Positions 7,637 through 14,051 of a stretch of 25,221 bases of DNA are shown one piece after another; the first letter of the stretch is position 1, and each line of letters starts with the position of its first letter. The stretch is from an uncultured Oscillibacter sp. Its GTDB lineage: Bacteria; Bacillota; Clostridia; Oscillospirales; Oscillospiraceae. A program made the translations under genes and the position numbers. Below the pieces are notes generated by a model, which was not told the origin of the DNA, made no database searches, and saw only the letters and a list, made by a program, of their open reading frames with translations. Location of the stretch: positions 1 through 25,221 of the forward strand of contig CAJUTB010000037.1 of assembly GCA_910589315.1 (NCBI GenBank), written 5' to 3'.

Positions 7637-8527
7637 CTATGACGCCTGGAAATAGGCGTCGATGTTTTCCAAGACTTTGCGGCCCAAACGCTGCATCGCT
7701 TGCTCCGTTGTGCCGGACGCCTTTCCGGCGCAGTTTACATGGGGGTGTTTCATCAGCCGTTCCGCCTCCGGCCCCAGTCCGGATGGCATATCGCAGAAAA
7801 ATTCGTTATTTCCCGCAGCAAGCCAGTTTTCCAGCGCCGCCGGGTCGAAACTTGGCCCAATGCAGGTGTTGAATAAAATCTTGTGGTTTCCAAATTTCTG
7901 GAACTGCTCCTCATAAAGAAGGACCGTATTTTTGGTCAGGCAGGTAAAGGCTGCGTCGACATATTCCAGCAGCTCATTCAGCGGGAGATAGCGGAATTTC
8001 TCCGCTTCCTTTCGCGTCCGGCTGAAATAGCAGACCTCCGCGCCGAACCGGTGTAACGCTTCCGCCACAACGATTCCGCTGGCGCCAAGGCCAATCACGC
8101 CGACCTTTAAGCCTTCCAGCTCCACCGGCTGCGGTTTCCACTGCTTTTCGCCGAACCCGTGCAGATACCGCACCAGTTCGCTCACGGCATATTCCCCTAC
8201 GCCCTGGTCGCCGTAGTCCCGCACGCCTTTGACCACAATGCCCAATTCCCGTGCAGCTGCGATATCCACATTGGCGCTCTTTTCCTCATAAAGACTGCAA
8301 CACATTCCAACATACCGAAGGTTCGGGCAGCGTTCCAGGACATCCTTTCCCATCTGGCTTGTATAGCTGATAAGGGCCGCGTCTGCATTGCCGATCCGCT
8401 GTGCCATTTCCGTTCCGTCCGCCGGAAGGCTGTCGTAAAATACGATCTCATGCGCGTATTTTTTCAGATCTTCCCGAGCCTCCTGCATCAAATTGACCGG
8501 CTCCACAGCAACCATTTTCTGAAACAT
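7637..8527 (-). CDS. D-2-hydroxyacid dehydrogenase-like protein with degenerate active site
   Basis: A 296-residue member of the D-isomer-specific 2-hydroxyacid dehydrogenase superfamily (NAD-binding and flavodoxin-like substrate domains). The Rossmann motif is intact, G146-LGAS-G151, followed by an Arg-containing SRTRK that could bind NADP. The usual catalytic set is not visible. The NTxRG loop is NTCIG, with Ile223 in place of Arg; the region that normally carries the Glu reads FFCDMPSG; and the position of the catalytic His (xPHxA) reads NCAGKASG. It may therefore bind a dinucleotide or ligand without classical hydroxyacid oxidation, or use other residues. It is the third gene of the glycyl radical enzyme operon, 85 bp after the activase, which suggests a linked role. 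Start 8527 has AAAGGGG; a TTG 18 bp earlier is less likely. Confidence 0.8.
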   Translation of the reverse strand: MFQKMVAVEPVNLMQEAREDLKKYAHEIVFYDSLPADGTEMAQRIGNADAALISYTSQMGKDVLERCPNLRYVGMCCSLYEEKSANVDIAAARELGIVVKGVRDYGDQGVGEYAVSELVRYLHGFGEKQWKPQPVELEGLKVGVIGLGASGIVVAEALHRFGAEVCYFSRTRKEAEKFRYLPLNELLEYVDAAFTCLTKNTVLLYEEQFQKFGNHKILFNTCIGPSFDPAALENWLAAGNNEFFCDMPSGLGPEAERLMKHPHVNCAGKASGTTEQAMQRLGRKVLENIDAYFQAS

Positions 8528-8612
8528 CCATATTCCCCTTTCCAAAATAAGCTGCGGCAGACCAACGCATGGATTCAGACTGTGCGCTGGCCTGCTGCGG
8601 TTTTACAATGGC

Positions 8613-9533
8613 CTATTCATCATCCTCATGTCCCATAATCGTGACATGAATTCCACCGGCGCGGAGCTGGCCAGCGGCTCGGCTCAGAACCGCATCCGGG
8701 GGCGTTTCAAATTCCTCCTGAACCATTCCAGCCTCCCGCGCCTTGCTAATTCCCATGCTATGATAAGGCAGAAGGTTTGCCGTTGTCAACCCACGCGCCA
8801 GAACAAAATCCCGGAGAGCGGCAATGTTCTCCTCGCTGTCGTTTACGCCGTGGAGCAGCGGAACCCGGACAATGATCTTTGCCCGAAGGTCCGGTTTCTC
8901 TGCCAGCTTTGTCAGATTCTCCCAAATACGCTCTGGCGTAACGCCGGTATAGAATTTGTGCTGCGCTGGGTCCATGTGCTTCAAATCGTAAAGAATCCAA
9001 TCGCTGATTTCCGCCAGAGCGTGAAGCGGTTCCCAGCTTCCCGCGCCGGAAGTTTCAATGGCCAGCGAAAAGCCTCTTTTTTTGACCTCCCGGCCAATTT
9101 CCAGGGCGTATTCCCCGTGGGCCAGCACCTCGCCGCCGCTGAGCGTCACGCCGCCGCCGGAGGTCTCATAAAAATTTCGGTCCTTTTCCACAACCGCCAT
9201 CAGCTCGTCCATCGTGTACCGGACAGACTTGGTATGCAAAGCGGTGGTGCAGCAGTTTTCCACGCAGGTTCCGCAGCCTTGACAGATGGAGCGGTCAATC
9301 TCTATCCGGCCCTCGCCCGGCCGGATGGCTCCGGCCGGGCATTTGGCGGCGCATTCGCCGCAGAGAATGCATTTGCCGGGGCTGTACAACACGCCGTAAT
9401 GGGAATCCAGCAGTTCCGGGTTATGGCACCACCTGCACCGCAGCGGGCAGCCTTTGAGAAAAATGTTGGTGCGGATGCCGGGGCCGTCCTCCGTGGAAAA
9501 ACGCTGGATTCCGCCAATATAAGCCGTTTTCAT
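8613..9533 (-). CDS. Glycyl radical enzyme activase (radical SAM)
   Basis: A 306-residue activating enzyme that makes the glycyl radical on its partner using S-adenosylmethionine. The radical-SAM cluster motif is Cys29-x3-Cys33-x2-Cys36 (GCPLRCRWC), preceded by the STEDGPGIRT signature of PflA-type activases. A bacterial ferredoxin-like insert follows with two four-cysteine sets (Cys55, 58, 61, 65 and Cys84, 87, 90, 94), predicting two extra [4Fe-4S] clusters as in the activases of dehydratase and decarboxylase GREs but not in PflA. SGGE (132-135) contacts SAM. Length is normal for the group. The ATG lies one nucleotide after the stop of the glycyl radical enzyme gene, implying translational coupling and a dedicated pair. 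Confidence 0.95.
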   Translation of the reverse strand: MKTAYIGGIQRFSTEDGPGIRTNIFLKGCPLRCRWCHNPELLDSHYGVLYSPGKCILCGECAAKCPAGAIRPGEGRIEIDRSICQGCGTCVENCCTTALHTKSVRYTMDELMAVVEKDRNFYETSGGGVTLSGGEVLAHGEYALEIGREVKKRGFSLAIETSGAGSWEPLHALAEISDWILYDLKHMDPAQHKFYTGVTPERIWENLTKLAEKPDLRAKIIVRVPLLHGVNDSEENIAALRDFVLARGLTTANLLPYHSMGISKAREAGMVQEEFETPPDAVLSRAAGQLRAGGIHVTIMGHEDDE

Positions 9534-9534
9534 C

Positions 9535-11910
9535 TTAGCGGTCCGGTGTGTGAGCGGTGCGGGCGATCAACGCTTCCTGGACATCGTTGTCCAGTTCGGT
9601 GAAATAGGCCAGGTATCCCGCGACGCGAACCAGCAGATTTCGGTAATCCTCCGGCTTTTTCTGGGCGGCGCGAAGGGTTGCGTCATCCACTACGTTGATC
9701 TGAATGTGTTCGCCCATATTGTTGAAATAGGTTTTGATGACGCTTTCCAGCACTTGTAGGCCCTTTTCGCCTTGGATGCTTCTGGGGTCGAAACGGAGGT
9801 TGTAAAGACAGCCGTCCTTGGCGTTTTTCTGGTCCAGCTTGGCGACGGAGTTTACCGTGGCCGTCGGGCCGCTGATGTCCCGGCCCATGACGGGAGAGCA
9901 GTTGTCGTTGACGGGCGCACAGGCGAAGCGGCCGTCGGCGGAGGCCAGGACGCACTTGCCCTGAGAAACGTTCATGGACTGGGATTCCACGACTTCCACG
10001 TAGCGTCCGCCCCGAGAGTCCCGGTATTGGGCAAGGGTTTCCGAATAGTGCTTGATGATGGCGGCGGCAATACCGTCCACATAGTCGTTGTCGTTGCCGT
10101 ATTTTGGGGCTTTGTTCAGCAGGGTCTGGCGGACGTTCTCCTTCCCCTCGAAGTTGCTGTGGAGAACATCCAGCAGCTCTTTTGCCGTGAACTTGTGCTC
10201 CTTGTTCACCAGCGTGTCAATGGCGGCGACGGCGTCGGCAGTGTTGCCGATGCTGACGGCAAACGCGCCGGATTCATAATAGGCAGAGCCGCCGCACTGG
10301 GCGGCCTTGCCGCTGTCGATGCAGCCCTGAACGCCCAGGGAGGCAAAGGCCACAGGCTGGCGGACGGCGTGGAGCGCTCCAACCACATTGAATCCGCGTA
10401 TCATCCGCTCGGTGAAGTAATCCACCTGCTGATAGAGAGCGTTCATCAGCTTATCAAGAGTATCAAGGGTTTCCAGTTCACCGGTCTTGGGACCCAGCTG
10501 TTCGCCGTTGACAGGGTTTACGCCGTTGTGCATAACCAGCTCCAGGCACTTGAGAAGGTTGACGTATCCCACAGTGGGCCGTCCGTCAGACTTGCCGCAG
10601 ATACCGGGCTGAACACAGCCGTGGATACCCCAATTCCGGGCCTCCTCCAAGGTGCAGCCGGTTTTCTCCATCACCATGGGAACCACCAGCTTGTCATTAA
10701 AGAAGGCCGGAGTTGCCATGCCGGCCTGAATCATTTCCAGGCCCAGGTGAATCAAGTCTTCATTCAGCCCGTCGAAATACCGGACAGACATGGTGGGCTG
10801 TGAGGTCTGAACGCCTGCGTTGGCTTTCAGGCAGAGAAAGGAGGTTTCATTGGTGGCGTCCTGGCCGTCCGGCGTCTGTCCGCCTACGATGATGTTCTGC
10901 CACAGAGGATAGCCCGCAAAGGATTCGCTGTAAAACTTGCCGCGCAGCTTCATCAGGTCGGTCATTTTGATGAAGAAACATTGGATCAGTTCAATCGCCT
11001 GGTTTTCGTCAATACGGCCAGCTGCTGCGTCAGCGGCATAATAGGGGTTCATGTACTGGTCGAAACGGTGCAGGGAGTTGCCATGACCGTTGTTTTCGAT
11101 GTTGATGATCAGGTGAATGAACCAGACCATTTGCAGGGCCTCGTGAAAGGTCCGGGGTGCGTTCAGAGGAACCCAGGCGCAGACCTCTGCAATTTTTTCC
11201 AGTTCAGCCTTGCGCACGGAGTCGGACTCTTTGGCAGCCAGCTCTTTTGCCAGACCGCTGTACCGGGCGGCAAAGGCTCCAGCGGCCTCCACATCAATGA
11301 TCACGGCATTCCAGAAGTCGACCTGTTCCTGCTTTTCCTGGCAGTCCACCTGGGTTTCCGCAATTTTTTTCAGGCACTGCTCCTTATAGTGGTTCAAGCC
11401 GTATTTCAGCAGGTTCCAGTAATCCGGCAGGACATGGCCGGTGCTGCAATCCCGGTTGCCTACGGTCATAACGCCGCTTTCTTCTGCGTGCTTGGTGTCC
11501 TCGGGCAGAGCGTGTTCTACAATGGTGTCAAAGCTCTTGCCCTTCCAGCGGGGCAGGATGCGAAGCAGTTCTTCCCGGTCTTCAGGTCTGAGGTCCAGAG
11601 GGTCGCTCTTGCGGGACGCGAACTCGTCGATTTCTTCCACGATCCACTCAGAGTTGAACTCCGGGAATATTGGCGCACAGCGGGGACGGTCCGTCTGGTT
11701 GCCGACGATCAATTCCCCGTCCTGGATGAAAACTGTCTGGTTTCGCAAAATATGGGAGAGCATATAAGCCTTTTGGAGCACGGGGGGTTCAAAAGCATAG
11801 GCTTCAATGGCCTCCGTAGCCAGACGCGCACGCTCCGCGCTGATGCTGGGTTTCAGGTCGTTTTGCATCTGTTTCAGCTTTGCTACTCGCTCGCTCATAT
11901 AAGTCTTCAT
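9535..11910 (-). CDS. Glycyl radical enzyme (PFL superfamily), substrate unknown
   Basis: A 791-residue glycyl radical enzyme. The C-terminal glycyl loop reads RVAGYLAYF with Gly765 as the radical site; the thiyl-radical cysteine is Cys432 in IHGCVQPG, about 333 residues earlier as expected. The PFL-like barrel landmarks are present: HRFDQYMNPYY (281-291), FAGYPLWQNIIVGG (331-344), QPTMSVR (371-377), FFNDK (403-407). It belongs with the dehydratase/lyase/decarboxylase branch rather than true pyruvate formate-lyase. In the eliminases I know (choline lyase, glycerol and propanediol dehydratase, hydroxyproline dehydratase) the motif is Cys-Val-Glu; here Gln434 replaces the Glu. The reaction therefore cannot be assigned. 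Start 11910 has CAGGAGG eight bases upstream. The operon continues with the activase and a dehydrogenase-like gene; the adjoining LysR regulator is broken. The enzyme implies anaerobic life. Confidence 0.93.
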   Translation of the reverse strand: MKTYMSERVAKLKQMQNDLKPSISAERARLATEAIEAYAFEPPVLQKAYMLSHILRNQTVFIQDGELIVGNQTDRPRCAPIFPEFNSEWIVEEIDEFASRKSDPLDLRPEDREELLRILPRWKGKSFDTIVEHALPEDTKHAEESGVMTVGNRDCSTGHVLPDYWNLLKYGLNHYKEQCLKKIAETQVDCQEKQEQVDFWNAVIIDVEAAGAFAARYSGLAKELAAKESDSVRKAELEKIAEVCAWVPLNAPRTFHEALQMVWFIHLIINIENNGHGNSLHRFDQYMNPYYAADAAAGRIDENQAIELIQCFFIKMTDLMKLRGKFYSESFAGYPLWQNIIVGGQTPDGQDATNETSFLCLKANAGVQTSQPTMSVRYFDGLNEDLIHLGLEMIQAGMATPAFFNDKLVVPMVMEKTGCTLEEARNWGIHGCVQPGICGKSDGRPTVGYVNLLKCLELVMHNGVNPVNGEQLGPKTGELETLDTLDKLMNALYQQVDYFTERMIRGFNVVGALHAVRQPVAFASLGVQGCIDSGKAAQCGGSAYYESGAFAVSIGNTADAVAAIDTLVNKEHKFTAKELLDVLHSNFEGKENVRQTLLNKAPKYGNDNDYVDGIAAAIIKHYSETLAQYRDSRGGRYVEVVESQSMNVSQGKCVLASADGRFACAPVNDNCSPVMGRDISGPTATVNSVAKLDQKNAKDGCLYNLRFDPRSIQGEKGLQVLESVIKTYFNNMGEHIQINVVDDATLRAAQKKPEDYRNLLVRVAGYLAYFTELDNDVQEALIARTAHTPDR

Positions 11911-12230
11911 GTTCGTACCTCCTGAAAATAGTATGTGAAGTGTTTAAGGGTTGACAAAAATTAGTTGGAGTGTGCGAGTGTATTTTGGATGCTGCATACC
12001 TGTTGGTCAGTCAGTCCATCCTTTCGGTCGAAATTAAGGGTTTCCCAAATGTTTTCTCTCTTTTCTTGGCGCATACAGATCGCCATCTTTATTCTGCGTT
12101 TTTTAAGAACCTCCTGAATCCTTGTGTATATATTTTACAAAAAGATAATCGAAAAGTACACTTCCGTTATTTAATACTACCTATAAGGTTTTCGCTCCGA
12201 AAAGCGGGGATTCCAGAAGCACAGAAGTTG
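11911..12230 (-). other. Spacer/leader upstream of the GRE operon
   Basis: This AT-rich 320-bp stretch precedes the GRE gene on the minus strand. I found no convincing sigma-A promoter. An AGGAGG (near 12110) is too far from the next ATG to be useful. A 41-codon open frame (12086-11961) could be a leader peptide or part of a decayed gene; its frame stays open upstream to about 12138 and its product (ending TDQQVCSIQNTLAHSN) is not recognised. The spacer probably holds the operon promoter and any regulator sites. Confidence 0.4.
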
Positions 12231-12268
12231 AAAAAATTGACCAGCTGTCCAAAACAGACGGCTGGTCA
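12231..12268 (-). terminator. Terminator of the decayed LysR gene
   Basis: On the minus strand TGACCAGC (12268-12261) pairs with GCTGGTCA (12245-12238), with an inner CTGT/ACAG helix, followed by ATTTTTTC. It lies 21 bp after the stop codon of the LysR pseudogene and isolates the GRE operon from read-through. Confidence 0.75.
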
Positions 12269-12289
12269 TTAGTAATTATATACAAAAAC

Positions 12290-13178
12290 TTAAAGGAGTT
12301 CCGCAAAGACGCTCTGTGCACACCGGATAAAACGATCCATGGCGGGAGAAAGCTCCTCGCCGGCGCGGACGGCGATACCCAAATATCGGAAAGCAGGCGG
12401 GTCCATGGGACGCACCTCGATTCCCTGAGGCGTTACGGGGAAGATGGTACGCAGCATTAAATCCGGGAGCAGACTGACGCCTAAATCTTCCTTTACCATA
12501 GGTGTAATGGTGTAATCCAGGTTGGAGCTGAATTTCACCGGCGACATTTGGACATTTTGACTGCGAAGATACCGGCTGATATCCGCATCCGGCCCATCCT
12601 TGGACTTTCACATCAGGAAGGGCTGCCCTTGAAGTTCCGCAGCGGGAACGCTGTCATAGGCAGTCAAAGGGTGGCCGTCGGGCAGAAGGACATAATAGGG
12701 TCCTCCAAAAGCGGAAACTACTTAAAATTGTGTTCCGGCTGGCGGGAAATGAAGCGCAGGCCTGCGAAGCCCCTGGACAGTGACAGCCCAGGCTGTTTTC
12801 TTCCAGGAGTTCGATTTCAATATGGGGATATTGTTTCTGAAAAGTGGCAATTACCTTTGGCAGTCACGCGCAGGCTACCGTCGGGAAACTGGAGACACGG
12901 ACTTTTCCACTTTCAACGCCTCGAAGGGAAGCATATTTCTGATTCAAACGGTCGTTTACCTTAACCAGTTCCCGAATCAGGGAAAGGACCGCTTCACCCT
13001 CTTGGGTGAGCTGAATGCCCCGGTTGTTCCGTTTCAAAAGAGAAAAGCCAATTTCCTGTTCCGTGCTTTTCATCATATGGGTAATGCCCGGCTGTGTGTA
13101 TCCCAGGTCCTCACAGGCGTGGGCAAAAACACCCTTGTCCAGAGCGTTGAGCAGCACTTCGTATTTTTTAATGTCCAT
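12290..13178 (-). pseudogene. LysR-family regulator, broken by several stops and frameshifts
   Basis: The N-terminal winged-helix part is intact from the ATG at 13178 (MDIKKYEVLLNALDKG, helix-turn-helix LGYTQPGITHMMKSTEQEIG) and runs into the effector domain at VRVSSFPTVA. An in-frame TGA at 12866-12864 then replaces the Trp expected before LPKVIATFQKQYPHIEIELL. Further on the frame shifts near 12780 (to SRGFAGLRFISRQPEHNFK), a TAG follows at 12720-12718, the frame shifts again near 12700 (to YYVLLPDGHPLTAYD), and another TGA sits at 12610-12608. The last part (KSKDGPDADISRYL to FAELL) is clean to the stop at 12290. Reassembled, the gene would encode about 295 residues, the normal LysR length. 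Being next to the GRE operon on the same strand, it was plausibly its regulator. The DNA-binding half could still be made as a 104-residue fragment. Confidence 0.88.
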
Positions 13179-13343
13179 AAGCTGCCTCTTTTCCAATCTG
13201 CCTCCATTTTTGGGTCCGTTATACTGCGCGCTGCATAATTTATAATCAAATATGAAAAGAGAATTTCAATATGGCTTCGTACACTGTAAAAACCTCCGAT
13301 TTCGTTCTGTCTATAAAATTTTTGAAAAAATGCAAAAAGGGCC

Positions 13344-13371
13344 TTGACAATTGAGGGTTTTTCTGTATAAT
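13344..13371 (+). promoter_or_regulatory. Consensus promoter of tRNA-Gln
   Basis: TTGACA (13344-13349) and TATAAT (13366-13371) are both perfect consensus, 16 bp apart. The mature tRNA starts 40 bp downstream. Confidence 0.85.
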
Positions 13372-13410
13372 AAAGACTGTTCGTGAGCGGCGCGAGCCGT
13401 GAAACAATAT

Positions 13411-13484
13411 AGCGGGTTTGTGTAAAGGTAGCACAGCAGACTCTGACTCTGTATGTGAGGGTTCGAATCCTTCACCCGCTGCCA
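13411..13484 (+). tRNA. tRNA-Gln (anticodon CTG)
   Basis: The acceptor arms AGCGGGT (13411-13417) and ACCCGCT (13474-13480) pair perfectly. The anticodon stem GCAGA/TCTGT encloses CTCTGAC, giving anticodon CTG (Gln, reads CAG). The T-arm loop is TTCGAAT with stem GAGGG/CCTTC. The discriminator is G and CCA is encoded (13482-13484). Confidence 0.92.
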
Positions 13485-13496
13485 ATATTAAAAAAG

Positions 13497-13534
13497 ATGT
13501 AAGAATCCTGCACTTCGGTGCAGGATTCTTACAT
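13497..13534 (+). terminator. Terminator of tRNA-Gln
   Basis: A perfect 17-bp stem (13497-13513 with 13518-13534) capped by a TTCG tetraloop begins 13 bp after the tRNA. The T-tract (TTTAATC) is short. The following 13535-13687 has no gene that I can see. Confidence 0.75.
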
Positions 13535-13687
13535 TTAATCAACTCATATGGCAAATAACAAAAAACGAAAGCGGAAGGTGTTAAACATAATATAGTATAA
13601 AGACATGGATATGATCATCCCTGCCAGCTGGAACTTCCCGGAAAACCAAGCTAGGCTTTAACAACCTGCATCCTATCGAAAAACAAA

Positions 13688-13720
13688 ATCTCCCCTGAAA
13701 CCCATAGTTTCAGGGGAGAT
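13688..13720 (-). terminator. Terminator of tRNA-Thr
   Basis: A perfect 13-bp stem (13688-13700 with 13708-13720) directly abuts the encoded CCA of the tRNA; on the minus strand it is followed by TTTGTTTTTCG. Confidence 0.85.
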
Positions 13721-13796
13721 TGGAGCTAGTGGGGTGACTCGAACACCTGACCTGCTGATTACGAATCAGCTGCTCTACCGACTGAGCTACACTAGC
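13721..13796 (-). tRNA. tRNA-Thr (anticodon CGT)
   Basis: Read on the minus strand, GCTAGTG (13796-13790) pairs with CACTAGC, the D-arm is TAGCTCAGTCGGTAGAGCA, the anticodon stem CTGAT/ATCAG encloses TTCGTAA (anticodon CGT, Thr), and the T-loop is TTCGAGT. Discriminator T and CCA are encoded. Confidence 0.95.
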
Positions 13797-13822
13797 GCAA
13801 CGCACAACATGGAACGCTGATT

Positions 13823-13851
13823 ATCATACAACAACCTGGCGGTTTTGTCAA
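13823..13851 (-). promoter_or_regulatory. Promoter of tRNA-Thr
   Basis: On the minus strand TTGACA (13851-13846) and TATGAT (13828-13823) are 17 bp apart, about 27 bp upstream of the tRNA. Confidence 0.85.
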
Positions 13852-14051
13852 GCAGAATCTTTTCGATTTTTGCGGAAACTTTGCGTCCCGGACTCCTTAA
13901 AACCGTGCATGACCAAAGACCTCCCGGCGCAAATCCCAAAGATTTGGAAGTTTTTCTCGACTTGAACGGCAAGACGTGTTATACTTATTAAATTAAAGTG
14001 AGAACCATCAAACCAGACAGCGGACAAATTTATGAAAAAGAGGCGTCATCT

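Noticed and set aside
9772..10803. A long plus-strand frame opposite the glycyl radical enzyme
   Set aside because: Antisense shadow; the minus strand has both catalytic motifs and a matching activase.
12548..13238. Plus-strand frames over the LysR region
   Set aside because: The minus strand shows LysR sequence in successive frames; the plus frames are open only by chance.
13246..13554. A minus-strand frame containing GEGFEPSHTESESAVLPLHK
   Set aside because: This is the translation of the antisense of the tRNA-Gln gene, a well-known false protein in databases.
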